The notes beneath the pieces were generated by a model that was not told the origin of the DNA, did no database searches, and worked only from the letters and a program-made list of their open reading frames with translations. Below, in pieces: positions 49,016-61,641 of a DNA stretch of 64,000 nucleotides (position 1 is the first letter of the stretch; every line of letters begins with the position of its first letter). Origin of the DNA: Megalopta genalis (lineage: Eukaryota > Arthropoda > Insecta > Hymenoptera > Halictidae); contig NC_135017.1 of NCBI RefSeq assembly GCF_051020955.1, positions 27,808,689 through 27,872,688 of the forward strand, in the 5' to 3' direction. The translations under genes and the position numbers were made by a program.

Positions 49016-49450
49016 GAATCCTCGGTAGCCGATCAGTGGAATAAAATCATTCGCGTGTCATCGATCATGCGGTTTTTCGAACGATAAAATCTCAAAGCCG
49101 GTCGATGGAAGCGTAACCGCGATTAGAAAAACAGAAGAGAACCTTTCAATTACGATAGTTGAATTGAAAGAACGAAGCAGCCCCGCTATCCGATCAGTGA
49201 TATAAAATCGTTCGAATGGCATCGTTCGTACAGTTTTTCCAACGATAAAATCACAAAGCTGGCCGGCCGAAGTGTAACGGCAATTAGGAAAAGGGAAGGT
49301 ATCTTTTACCTGAGAATGGTTCAGTAAAATAATGATGAAGCTCCGGTATCCGATCGATGAAATAAAACCGTTCGTGCGGCGACGCGCATGCGATTTTTCA
49401 CCGCGATAAAATCACAAAGCCGGTCGATCGAGGTGTAATGACAATTAGAG
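49016..49450. repeat. Diverged GC-richer tandem repeat, period about 160 bp, three copies
   Basis: TATCCGATCAGTGATATAAA and variants start near 49024, 49186 and 49345. Each unit continues with CGTTCG, a GCG(AT)-rich segment, CGATAAAATCACAAAGC and GGTCGATCGAAG or GGCCGGCCGAAG, then TGTAA and CAATTAG. The copies differ at many positions, but these blocks are kept. Confidence 0.82.
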
Positions 49451-50359
49451 ATCTATCAAACGATTGGTTTACGGCGCTCGAATATTAAAGAACTAGCCCC
49501 GTGGCGGCAGGACGGCACGGTGCGAGAAGAAAGTCATGAAGATATCATTAAACCGGTAAAAAGTCAATGGAAGGTGAACGACGCTAGGGTACCTAACAAG
49601 ATCACAAGGAACACACGGCAACTGGTACCGGGGTAAACTCTAGGGGAAAACGTTGATCTAGACAGCGGATAATGATCGAGCCTCTCGCAATAAGGAGCGC
49701 ACGGCTATCGGCGGCGCGGCAGCGAAAAACTATGGGACAAGAAACTGAAATCGTTTGATGCAACCGTCCAGTTCGCATCCGTTCCTCCTAAATGTATCGG
49801 GTTTGCTTGCGGTGTTGCGATAGAGATATAAAATATAATTATGATCAGCGTTCGATCCTTTAATGGTAACGCTAATTTTGTGTACACCGTTCGCCGGGAT
49901 CCGTTAACATCGTGAATTAGACCGCACAATGTTGCTGGAAACCGCGAGCACCGGCATTAAGCCCGCGATCGCGTATCGATGAAACACAGATTCGACCAAG
50001 ACAAACAGAAGAAGCACGAAATATTACCCGGCCGGCAATTGGACGCCGAGCCCTGCGCAAATACTTTCCCCATCGCGGCCATAATCTCAACCGGTTATTA
50101 AAAGTAAATATCGCATCATTCCCCGACGAAATACATGTGGCAGGTCTTCTTGGGAGATATCATCGGGACTACTATGATCCGAACGATTTGTAGTAACACC
50201 GCCGATTCTCGCTGCTGCCCCGTATAAATTGTACGCGATGCAATGTTAATTGCATCGGCGAGCTATTAACAAGGTGTCTTTTTCACGCCGGTATCTCGAA
50301 AAGATTTCGCCACTTTTAGGAGCGTCGGGCCCGGTGCGTCCCAGAATAAGTTCGCATTT
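49451..50359. other. GC-richer spacer, no recognised gene
   Basis: Continues the island begun at 49016. Only short frames without motifs were seen; possibly regulatory. Confidence 0.35.
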
Positions 50360-51331
50360 GCATAATCAATGGAGTTCTGAATACCCCGTTTAAAGGCACC
50401 GTAATGGTATTTATTACAAAATTTATTACAAAGTTATGTTCGTCGAAGGTAGAGATAATAAAAATGCCACTTGTAAACTAATAATAAAGCATGTTCTTCT
50501 TTTTAGAGCTGTTGAAATTTCGACAGAGACGTCTGCCATTCGACAGTCGTTAGATAACATTCCGTTTTGACATTTCAGTTTGATATGCTATGGCAAATAT
50601 GCTATTGCATAATCAATGGAGTTCTGAATATCCCGTTTAAAGGCACTGTAATGGTATTTATTACAAAATTTGCGCGCGATTTATGTTCGTCGAAAGAGAT
50701 AATAAAAATGCCACTTGTAAACTAATAGCAAAGCATGTTCTTCTTTTTAGAGCTGTAGAACTTTCGACAGAGACGTCTCCCATTCGGCAGTCGTTAGATA
50801 ACATTCCGTTTTGACATTTTAGTTTGATATGCTATGGCAAATATGCTATTGCATAATCAATGGAGTTCTGAATACCCCGCTTAAAGGCACTGTAATGGTA
50901 TTTATTACAAAATTTGCGCGCGATTTATGTTCGTCGAAAGAGATAATAAAAATGCCACTTGTAAACTAATAGCAAAGCATGTTCTTCTTTTTAGAGCTGT
51001 AGAACTTTCGACAGAGGCGTCTGCCATTCGACAGTCGTTAGATAACATTCCGTTTTGACATTTCAGTTTGATATGCTATGGCAAATATGCTATTGCATAA
51101 TCAATGGAGTTCTGAATATCCCGTTTAAAGGCACTGTAATGGTATTTATTACAAAATTTGCGCGCGATTTATGTTCGTCGAAAGAGATAATAAAAATGCC
51201 ACTTGTAAACTAATAGCAAAGCATGTTCTTCTTTTTAGAGCTGTAGAACTTTCGACAGAGGCGTCTGCCATTCGACAGTCGTTAGATAACATTCCGTTTT
51301 GACATCTCAGTTTGATATGCTACGGCAAATC
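50360..51331. repeat. Four-copy tandem repeat, period 244-247 bp
   Basis: GCATAATCAATGGAGTTCTG occurs at 50360, 50607, 50851 and 51095. The first copy differs most (TTATTACAAAGTTATG where others have TGCGCGCGATTTATG), so the last three arose from a common unit. Confidence 0.95.
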
Positions 51332-51639
51332 ATCGTGGGAAGTCTAAAAATCCACAACAACGTTTACAAATCGTGGAATTTTATTTACGAAATCAGCGTT
51401 CAGTTCGCTAAACTTATAAAGGATTTCGCGAATTCGTTGAACTGTTGATAAATTTCGAACATTTACTTTACTCGACGAAAAGCCAGAAACAAGACAAAGG
51501 AACTGCGCGCACAGAAGAAAAATTGGTTCAAAAATTGCTCATGCAATGCAAACACTTTGACACACGAGGGGACACATTAAGTTATAAAAATGCGGTCCAG
51601 ACAAGGATTAAAAATGAGAGAAGTGAACAATTCAGCATA

Positions 51640-51879
51640 CTAACCCTTTGCACTCGAAGCTATTTTAACTGAAAATATAAAATCATTTTTCTAACTTATA
51701 GTATTTCTACTTTTTATGACAGAATGCATTTTATGCATATGAAATCGACTCTTGGGACTCGTACAACAGTTACACTCTTAACAATTTTTTAAACTTTGTT
51801 AATATTAAAATTATCTTAAAAGGTGATATAACAAATTTTGATGGTGCCTCAGAGTCACCACTCGAGTGCAAAGGATTAA
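51640..51879. mobile_element. piggyBac-like MITE, family A (inverted)
   Basis: CTAACCCTTTGCACTCGAAG at the left (TTAA changed to CTAA) and CTCGAGTGCAAAGGATTAA at the right. The GGTGCCTCAGAGTCACC hairpin lies near the right end, opposite to the 4770 copy. Confidence 0.88.
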
Positions 51880-53689
51880 TAATCCTTAGGGCGCCATCAA
51901 ATAACCAAGTACAAACCATTTCCCGATTATATTCCAGTCGATTTTGCTTCGCAATCGCAACGATTCGACCCACCTCGAACGTAATAATTTCCACATGTGC
52001 CTACAGCTACACGAATGCCTAAACAACGACAATGCGAGAAAACGAAACTGCATTCCGACTTGAAAGAAAGGAACAACGTTCACACGTAACAAATCGCACT
52101 GGAACCCTCCGTAACAAGCAATTCTCGTGATCAGAAGCGATAAAGCGAAATGAAACAGCTGCACAGACGTTCGGCGTATAAATAAATTACACCCCGGTAT
52201 TAGTCACGGTAATCCGGTTCACCGGAGACCGATAACGAGCACCACAGATCTGTAATCCATTGCAACCACAAATTTAAGAATCGCCGGATGGATCGATCCG
52301 GCGACACCGTGGCAGTATAATCGTGTGACGGCTCGCGACTAATTCGCGTTCACACGTCGCGCGTCCTCGCGCGCATCATCCTCGAATCGTATCCACGTAA
52401 TTAACAAGCCCACTAAATGGCCTTGCGGTGTGATTAACGTCAATATCGTTATATCGTAGTTTCTGAAACGAACCAGAAACGGCGGCCGGCATTGGCGTTA
52501 TCAGGATTATTGGTGTCAACGCGGCGGTCATTAAAGGGATCGGCCGTGCAGCCCGGCCCCTTACCGAAGAAGTCGAACAGCAACCTGGTCGCTAGTTAGG
52601 CCGAGTAGATAGCCGGCAGCCGGGGCCGATCGGCTTCAATTATTCAAATAAGCGTAGATGAGAGACTCGATAGCCTTGGCGGATGCATGCGCGGCGGCCG
52701 CGGCTGTTGGATACGGTGCTGACTCGAGGAAGCGTCGCATCGTGCCGCGGGTGCAACCCATAATTCCTAGACGATCTTTCCACGAGCCGAGGCTAGGCAC
52801 TTCTCGCTGCTCCTGCTCCTGCTCCTGGCTGGCTGGCTCTAGCTGCCAAGCGGCGCAGAGTCAAATGAATTTTTCACCTGGCAGATGCAGAAGCGGCGAG
52901 GCGCACCGGACCGTCCGGCTTAACGACGTCAGCTTCGCTGGAAGAATGGGCCGGCACGACGAAGTGTCGAGGGAATAATTACGTTCCTGCGTAAACGCGG
53001 ATTAACGAGACGATTGTTCACCGTTGTTGCAGCGTACGAGAGCCGGGCGCAACGAGGCCCGCTTCCTCGATCGGCGGCGTCGAAGCGCGGCCGAAGAATG
53101 TTCATCACCGCTCGGGAACACAGGGGCCTAGGCGCTTGCTCCTCCGGGCTCGCATGCCCGGCCACAGAGGTAATGACAACTCGTTTTTTTATCGGTCTCG
53201 TCCCCGGCAGCGTGCCAACCTTTTCATCGTTTTTTCATCTATGGACCAGCTGGAATGCCGAGCGAAACCGAACCGCTCCGGGAATCCGACGGTGTTTTCC
53301 TTCTCGGCAGAATGCCGGCCCCGCGCGCGGATCGCGGGCCGGATCGCGGGAACGGTGAGATAAACGAATGCCTCCAATTAGTAATCGACGTTAATGAGCT
53401 TCTTAGGTGCGCCGATTTTTAACCGATACACGCAATCACAATGCCGCTACCTGCGGCCCGACCGTTCCGAGTAATTAGGCGAGCGTTATCGCCGCAGGAA
53501 TTATTATTTCCTTATTACAAGCGTCACGTCCGTCGCCGAACGCAAAGGACGACCGGAAGCGAGAGGAAAAATCGCAGACTGAGGTATTCAAGGGTTACAA
53601 GGGGATATAAATTGCGCAGGTATTCGGGAATTTTTAAACGGTCGGACGCGTTTATATGACTACACCGTTGTCGAAAGCTAATGACCATG
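51880..53689. other. GC-rich island (about 52180-53660), no recognised gene
   Basis: A long GC-rich block with open frames on both strands up to 114 codons, none with motifs. It contains a short CTCCTG repeat (52806-52828) and a palindromic CCGGATGGATCGATCCGG (52284-52301). It is a candidate promoter or enhancer region, and unannotated exons cannot be excluded. Confidence 0.35.
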
Positions 53690-53752
53690 ACAGGTTCTCC
53701 TCGTTAATAATTATTATGAGCAACCGGAACAAAACTTCTGTAATCGATAACT

Positions 53753-53988
53753 GAGCCGTTTATTTTGAAAGTGGCATAAGTCACTTTGTTTTTAAGTCGA
53801 TATGTTTAAGGGTTTGCGTTTTAACACGTTTAAAAATATGGATGCTAACTTTCGAGAAGATTTACTTGTATTTGTTATCTCAGGATACTGATATTTTTCT
53901 CAGTATAAATAATTTCGTATAAACATTAAAAAATCATCACTTTTCATTACGGTAAAGTGACTTATGCCACTTTCAAAATAAACGGCTC
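53753..53988. mobile_element. Palindromic GAGCCG MITE (copy 2)
   Basis: 236 bp, inverted relative to the copy at 8186, without its 20-bp duplication. AACT flanks both sides. The related sequence at 57650 has the uninterrupted site ATCGATAACTGTTACG. Confidence 0.95.
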
Positions 53989-54141
53989 AACTGTTACGAG
54001 CAATAAAAATAAATTTCTCTCGTATAATCGTTACGAGCGATCGAAACAAAATTCCTTATTTATAATCGAGACGATAAAACTCGATGTTAATTCGAAAATG
54101 TTCGATTTGGAGAGGTTATTCGCGAAAACGAGACAATCGTG

Positions 54142-54374
54142 TTAACCCTTTGCACTCGAAGCCATTTTAACTGTAAACGAAAAATCATTTTTCTGATTTA
54201 TAGTATTTCCATTTTATATGACGAAGTGCATTCTATGCATATGAAATTGAATACAACAGTTACACTTTCAACAATTTTGTAAATCTAAACTTTGTTAATA
54301 TACAAATTATCTTGGAATGTGATATAACAATTTTAGTGGTGCCTCAGAATCACCATTCGAGTGCAAAGGGTTAA
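54142..54374. mobile_element. piggyBac-like MITE, family A
   Basis: TTAA at both ends; CCCTTTGCACTCGAAG and CTCGAGTGCAAAGGG-type termini (right: CATTCGAGTGCAAAGGG). The hairpin GGTGCCTCAGAATCACC lies at the right. Confidence 0.9.
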
Positions 54375-56956
54375 TACTCGACAGACGGATCTTCTTGACG
54401 AAAATATGGCTATAATGTGCCTGATCATTTGTAATTTAATTAAAGTTAGATGTAACGATTATAAATAATCGAACAAAATTTTTCCTTTTCGATAATCATT
54501 ATTCAAGAGGAAATGTTTATGCAAAATCAAAACTGTCTGCATCGATTGCAGGACATACGATCCAAACACTCTAATTCTTTTCTTTCGTTAATAATATTAA
54601 TTAGTTCGAATCAATGCATCGGCCTTCTTAGTTCCTTTTTTAAATTGTACCTACTTAATTTTACCATAAATACATAAACATCCGCAGTTACTAATGAGAG
54701 AAATTTTATTTTGATCATTTACATTGTAGTTATCGGCCAGAAAAACTTGTTTTGATTGCTCCTAACAAGGAAAACTCAGTTTTGTTCATTCATAGCAATT
54801 AGAGGCGAGAGACATTAATTTTAATTGCTCATAACAATTGTTTATGAAGGAAACTGTATTTCAATCATTGCGAATGTTTATACAAAATTCATGTGAAAAT
54901 ATGCAAAATGTTTGCAATATTAATACAGAAACTATTCAGGAATATGAAATATATGTGCAAAAAATACGAATACTATATGCAAATCGTTTTATTGTCTATG
55001 TTATTTACTACTATTTGCTACTGTACTTGCTACTATTTACCGTAATTTGCAGTACAATGTGTTACGATTATTTGTTTGTATATTCTGGTCTGCAGTTCGT
55101 GCCTTTTATCAGGTAAAATTAATTTAATATTCAATCAACATCACAGGATGTGATAGAAGCATATATATAATTTTACCAACATTGTGCTTGTTATTTTATC
55201 TAGATCTTCAGTAGTTTCATCCGCTTAAGATATTACTAAGCTTGATAGTATTCCAAATCCAGGATTTCTTTTTAGGATATACATATTTACATTTTTCTTT
55301 TACTTTTCCTCCGCGATTAATAGGGGGAACTTGATCTAACTAATTAACCTTTGAGACTACATTAATTAAATCACTTAACGATAATGTGTTCGACTCTAAT
55401 TTCACCGTAGCAGCTGGCAAAATGCGGAAATCGTCTTCAATAAAAGCCAAATCGTCAGCAAGATTTTCATCCTTGAAAATCGCTTATGTTGCTTTAATAC
55501 GCGCTGCATCTTTTTCTTTACAGGTTTCGACAAGCTAGAAATAAATGAAAACTTAATTACCTCGCGTAGAATTAATAGCGCAATTAATTTTAATTATCTA
55601 AATAAAACAATACGAAAGATAGTTACTTCTTCGATAGCATGCGCATGTCTTGCGTAAAACATTGCTACCTCTAATCATTTTCCCGAACGTGTTAAAATCT
55701 AGTCGAATATATGTATACGATGCATGCAGAAATAAGACAGATAGAAAGAATATATGCGAGAAATATGCAATACACGAAACATATGCAATATGCAAAATAT
55801 GCAGAAAGGAAATCATATTTTTGGAAGCCTCTAATGATAAAACAAATTTCTGTCCATTTTATCTCTTTCTTGTAAGCATATGCATTTGCATGAACATCCG
55901 CAGTCTACTCGTTACAGTTATTGACGAGTGAAATTTCGTTTCGTTCACTTATCGTAGGTATCGACAAGGAAAATTGATTTTAATTGCGCCTAACAATTAT
56001 TAATAAGGACAATTTCGTTTCGATCATTCATAGCAGTTATCGGCAAGGGAAATGTATTTTGACTTTTTATAACATATCGATGAGAAAAATTTGATTTCGA
56101 TCGTTTATGAATGATTCTACTGCAGTAGAACCTCGATTAACCGAACTGGATTTTCCTCGATCTTCATTATTTAGATTTTTGCTTCATCCATGTAATAGGA
56201 TGAAGGACCTCCATGAAACCTCGACCTATCATCTTATTCTATTGTATCAATAATTAATCAAAAATAAAAAGAATTAAAAATTGATAATTAAATTATGTAT
56301 TATGATGCAGTAGAAGTTCAATTATCCGAATTTAAAATTGATAGTTAAATTCTTTTTATTTTCAATTAATTATTGATGCAATATATGATACAGTAGATCT
56401 TCGATCGTCCGAATTCAAAATTGATAGTTAAATTCTTTTTATTTTCAATTAATTATTGATACAATAGGATAAGATTTTTGGTTTCATTTACCATCACACT
56501 GTTACAAATAACCTATTCGTTTTTACCAAAAATGTATAAAATCCGCAATCCACTCATAACAGTTGTCGATGAGAAAATTATAGTTTTCGTTGAATTTTTC
56601 TTATTTAGAATCATGAAATGCAATGTAGTTTAAGAAACTTTAGTTCCTCCGAATTTCCATGACATAAACTGCGATGCAAATCATTCAGCATAATTTTCAA
56701 AGCTGAAACGGCTCGTTCAACGCTGACTTGAGCCGCAGGCGTAGCGTGAACTATTAAACCTTTGACTGCAACGTACTCTCAGATAGAAACATCAATGCCA
56801 ACGAAGGGAAATAGTCATGTCAGTCGCTGCGATTGACTGTCGCATAACATTACGAAGATAATCGTAAAGAAAGAAATTCAATATTGATAACAAGTTGGTA
56901 CAACAGCGAAGATGCCAACAAAGTGTAGGCTGCGTATATTTACGCCTTTTTTTACA
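54375..56956. other. AT-rich DNA with degenerate repeats, no gene found
   Basis: Contains ends of CTGCGGA-family MITEs (ACATCCGCAGTTACT near 54678, ACATCCGCAGTCTACTCG near 55895, AAAATCCGCAATCCACTC near 56537). A duplicated block at about 56270-56470 (AATTGATAGTTAAATTCTTT with TTTCAATTAATTATTGATAC) is also present. Open frames near 54838 and 55650 are AT-driven. Confidence 0.4.
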
Positions 56957-57245
56957 TACAGGATGTTCCAAAAATGTCTCGCAATAAGAGGTTTCTGATG
57001 TTTCATTTGAAGTAACTACATTGTTGTTTACGAGTTCTTAACGAAGAAAAATAGTGACCAATGAGAGACGAGATCAGCTGACGCGAGACGACTGAGCCAA
57101 TAAGCGGAACTCGGCTTCGTGCGCTCATTGGTTGGGCCAGCCGAGCTCGCCTCGTATTGGTCAGTGTTTTTCATTAATAACTCGTAAACAAAGCCGCAGA
57201 TTGCATTTTTTCTAAGGAAAAAGTTACTTTAAATCAAGGGATTAA
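56957..57245. repeat. Dispersed repeat beginning TACAGGATGTTCC, with CCAAT motifs
   Basis: Starts TACAGGATGTTCCAAAAATG, contains GTTTACGAGTTCTTAACGAA, GACCAATGAGAGACGAG and later the near-inverse CTCGTATTGGTCAGTG and TTAATAACTCGTAAAC, making a long imperfect inverted repeat. The 23356 sequence is a shorter, reversed relative. Confidence 0.75.
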
Positions 57246-57730
57246 TGACAACTTCGATAAATATGGAAGTTCATATTTGGTGTTTTCCCAATATTCCATA
57301 ACATCTTGATCGATGTTGTTCCATTTTTCTTTATAATTTTCGTTCTCTGTATATACATGTTTTAGTAATTTCAAGACAATTTTAGAACATCTTGAGAATC
57401 ATCGTCAAACGAGGACACATCTATCGTTCTTATTAAATGACCGAAGAAAGATGTTGAATCATTTGAACGACTTTTATGACTGATCGAAATACAATATCTC
57501 TCATCAGTAACTATGTATTAAGAACAACGGAGATAAATTCGTCTCATCGGTAACTGTTTTGAACTATTGTCATAACTCATAACAGTTACATGCAACCATG
57601 ACAGGTCTTCCTCATTAATAATTATTACGAGTAACCGAAACAAAACTCCTCTAATCGATAACTGTTACGAGCAATAAAAATAAATTTCCCTCGTCGATAA
57701 TTATTACGAGTGATCGTAAATATATATATC

Positions 57731-58028
57731 ATATATCACGTATCGATGATCTGTTATACAAGCCACCGAAATTTAATTTCCTTCATCAATAATGGTAATT
57801 ATTGTTTATAATCAAGACGATAAAACTGGATACTTTTTAAATCGATGATTTTCTCTCTTTAAATGTAGTGATTTGTTGTAGTTTACGATTATCCTGAACT
57901 TAACAATAAATGCGTTCTCGTTAATAATTTTTTCCATCCAAATTTGTTGAATAATTGACATTTTTGATCTCCGATCGAGATTCTAGTATTTATTTTAAAG
58001 AAATGATTCACTCTCATCATTTTTAATT
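57731..58028. other. AT-rich spacer
   Basis: Nothing recognised. Confidence 0.35.
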
Positions 58029-58237
58029 ACTAGATTGCGGATTTTATATATTTATGGCAAAAATGGACGAACTGAAATACAGAGTAATGCACATACAAGA
58101 AGAATTTAAAAATTCTATTGTGCATTACTTTCACTGTATTAACAAAATTAAACGAGGAAATACTTCGTTATCCAACATCTATTGTATGTAACGTGTGAAG
58201 ACAATTTTTATTTCGCGTAAAGATTCGCAGTCTATTA
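58029..58237. mobile_element. Dispersed MITE, CTGCGGA family, best preserved copy
   Basis: Left ACTAGATTGCGGATTTTATA and right AAAGATTCGCAGTCTATT form inverse ends, flanked by AATT on both sides. It is about 209 bp, has no open frame of its own, and is related to copies at 18572, 21487, 45190 and 47733. Confidence 0.68.
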
Positions 58238-60360
58238 ATTATCCACATTTTGATGCACATCTAAATAAATTATTGAAGAATTCCACGCGATCCCTGAAGA
58301 TTCAGTATTTTTCGGCGTTGCATAAATTTGAAAGAAGTGCGTCGATAAGAATTACAAACTGTTTATGTATTTTCTGTACATTGAAATAATCATAAAAGTT
58401 CGTTAAAATATTGTTCAAGATATTATCGAATGCATTTACGTTTAGATCGGTAAAAAATCATGAAGTTTAGAGTATAATAGTACTTCATCGATTATAGCTT
58501 CCTTATTTTTGAATATTTATATCTGTATAAACTGAATTGGAGCATGTACGAGTCCATTAAAGATAACTTTGCAATGTTATTCTCGAAGATTGCTTCAAGG
58601 AATTTTCGAAACTGCTTCATTCTAGCGACAGTAGCATGTAGCTATTTTCGCGGCATCGTTCACTATGTATAGATCTTTGGTTCTAACGATGTTCGTGTCC
58701 AGTAAAATCCGCTGTTACACAAACAATCTCTTGTATTATATGTTTCAACTTCTTTAAACTGCGTATTTATACACGAACGGTAGCACGTTTAATCAAGTGA
58801 AACTATACAGGAGCGAACGAATCATAATGAATCAAGAACACTAACTAAACTAATACAAAGCACAGTAGGACGTAAATTATCGCCAACTCTTCTGAATTTT
58901 CTATAACGCGTTGACATTGACTTCTGCGCTAATAAGATGTAAATTCGCGTGCATGAATGCGACCAAATGATGTAACATTATATCAAATTGTAAAATAAAA
59001 GCCAGTTAACACCTTGGACTGCGACGGTTTAATAAACCTCTCCATTGGGAGAATTAATTTCTCATATTCATGCATATTAAACGGGAATTTTCAGATCGTT
59101 ACCTTCGTGCTTGGAAAAATTCTATTGAAATTTATTGATCCTGATCAACGCAACAGACTCAATTCCTGAACCGCGCGATCGTGGAATAAGTTCGAATTCG
59201 CTACCGTTCGAATAATTACGTGCCGCGCCGTGTACTTTCGTGTTCAGGGGAGGAAGAAGAAGAAAAGATTTATCTACGCAAGATTGTGCTGACCGGTTGT
59301 TCGAGCAGCAGGGTGCATTTATAAATAATGCAACCAAGATGAAGAAAGCAGGTAGCCCCGGTTAATAAACGTCAAATGCAGCTACCGGGGTAACCGGTAG
59401 AAGGAGTAACCCCGGCACACGTACGTACATTAGCCCGCATAATTTTAGCACTTGCACCGCTTGAACGGAACTCTTTCGACGTTACGTCACAGTACGTCGT
59501 GGGCTGAAGATGACACCGTTTCGTTACATAACGCCCTTCGGGACCACTGTCTTTACTTTATCCGCGACGTTTATTTCCGTCGCACAAATTTCACGCTTCT
59601 CGGCGGCGACACCTTTCTTCCCGGCACACCTATCTATTTCTGCCGAACACGATCATTGAACCATCGTCGACAGCTGACTGTTTACGCGGACGTAGTTTTT
59701 CAACATCTAGGGGATGCTAGTCGATAGACGGAGGAACGAATCATTCCTCGAGAAACATTGGTTTGTCCGTAAAATTCGTTGCGTTTCAATTGACGCTAAC
59801 TTTACGGAAACGCGACACAATGAGAGGGCACTAATTTTTCATTTACGATCATTCAGTTTGTACAGAGACATTTACGAGTTATTTATTCAATACGTCGCTG
59901 CTCTAATTCAATATCAAGATATGTCGAAATAATGAAGTTATAATAATGAAGTGAATATGGTTATAATATGAAGTGAATAATGAAGAATAATAATGAAGTT
60001 AATAAGGTTTTTGAAAATAATGAAATATTATTTGTTATTATTGAAAAAGTAAAATAAAATAAAAATAAATATGATTAAGAAATATCTATATCCAGATATC
60101 TTATCTAGATAATATTATTTGGTATGAAATATTGTATTATATATAAATATAGTATGAAATATTAGAAATCACGCTTTTTTTTAATATCTCAGACATGAGC
60201 CACTTGCATCAAATATTACAATAACACTCATTAAAAGTCAGAATAAATGTATAATTGTTACCTTTATAAACTACTATAAAATGGCTGCTTTTAGTGTTCC
60301 GTAAATCTAATGTTAATAAACACAGTGTAAAGGAATAGTCCTTGCACAACTGTTGATTGC
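58238..60360. other. Spacer with GC-richer island (59100-59830), no recognised gene
   Basis: TTAACACCTTGGACTGCGACGG near 58987 looks like a single piggyBac family C end. GGTAGCCCCGG / CTACCGGGGTAACC around 59350-59395 is a short inverted repeat. A low-complexity run of AATAATGAAGT units spans 59927-60010. Frames in the island lack motifs. Confidence 0.4.
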
Positions 60361-60802
60361 TTAACCCTTTGACTGCCGCATCATCCAAATATAGGTAACG
60401 AAATTACTCGGTTAGGTTTGAAAATTTATTCTTACGTTAATCCATTATAACTTTCTATAATTTTAGTAGGTTCTGAAAAATGTAATAACGTTGAAATTGA
60501 TATTGATGTTATACAGAATCTAACTTTTCAATTTTAATTTGATTATGTAAAATACTTGAATTTTATGGAATTTTCGCAGTTGTAGTTTGTCAAAGTGTTA
60601 ATCAAAACCCTAAAAATGATACAACTTCAAAATAATATATTTAGTTATGAACACTGAAATTAGAAAGTTAAGATTGACCCGAATGCTTAGTCCTTTTTCT
60701 ATATTTCTGCTGTCGTGACACTAATTTCTTTTTAAACCTGATCAAAGAATGGTATCACTCATATGTGAACTCATATATTACATATGTCAATCAACGTGTT
60801 AA
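60361..60802. mobile_element. piggyBac-like element, family C-related, diverged
   Basis: TTAACCCTTTGACTGCCGC at the left and TGTCAATCAACGTGTTAA at the right; TTAA at both ends. AATATAGGTAACG near the left end recalls the GGTGAC subterminal repeats of the family. It is non-coding. Confidence 0.62.
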
Positions 60803-61641
60803 AAACGTAAGCAAATGGCGTTACTAAAGAAATCAAGGCTTTCAAGAATTAATAAAAAAAAGTAGCAAAAAGATAACAGCGCTATTTGTGTATTCACTAA
60901 TTTATATACGTTCTTCTACAGGTATTGCAAAACCATTTCCACCATTATTATAACATTCATTTATAGTTTCAAAATAAAAATTTCTACTAAATTCTTGTAC
61001 GCTGAAACTTTAACGCGATTCAGCTTTTTGCTTTTACTTTTAGTAGCTTTTGGTAAATAAATACAATTCTCCAGCAACATATTCTCCAAAAATTACGTCG
61101 CTAAATTCGTACAAATTAAAACGTTGTGCAAATCATTCAAAATTGCGTATTTTCCACCAAGATGATATCAAGAACATCATAGAATCTAATGAATCGATTC
61201 AATTGAAATTTCTCATACAGTTAATTTACGGTTCGTCCTTGCAAACAACGACATTTATCCCAGAACTTCAATTTGTTGTTGTCCATAAAACGTTGCGGAG
61301 AAAAAAGGAAAAACATTCCTTTCTCGAGCATAACAAAAATGAATGCTCTGACAGACATAGTTACGTACTAATTGGCAACGGCTTCAAATTAGATATGATT
61401 ATATATGCATAACATAGCTACAAAACGAGTACATATAATTTTATTATACAAAGATTCGCAATTTTTGAGATAATGGTAGTGTCCCATTCATTCTCCCACT
61501 TACTGCGAGAATTCATATTGCGTAAATTAATTTCGCGGGTAAAAAATCCGCGTAGATAAGTGTTATAATAAATCGCGTAAAAAAGGGACTCGCATTAAAA
61601 AAGGGACCACGTAAATTAAGGATCGGGAATACACGCATATA
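60803..61641. other. AT-rich spacer, no supported gene
   Basis: A + strand frame of 120 codons at 61050-61412 (contains HQDDIKNIIESNESIQLKFL) is open but of AT-driven composition and unknown; I leave it uncalled. AAAAAGGGAC is repeated near 61583 and 61600. Confidence 0.3.

Larger units (their letters stand above)
53690..57730. repeat. Dispersed degenerate minisatellite (GTTACGAGCAATCGAAACAA type)
   Basis: Loose units of about 40-55 bp built from CGATAACTGTTACGAGCAA and AAAATTTCCCTCGT occur at 53690-54070 and 57570-57730, and in reverse orientation (TTATCGGCAAGGGAAAT) at 54690-54860, 55905-56110 and 56555-56585. Other elements have inserted between them. Confidence 0.6.

Noticed and set aside
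52806..52828. CTCCTG short repeat considered as a coding Leu/Leu-rich stretch
   Set aside because: Too short, and the surrounding frame has no motif or splice support.
61050..61412. 120-codon + strand frame
   Set aside because: AT-driven composition, no domain recognised, located among transposon remnants; insufficient support.
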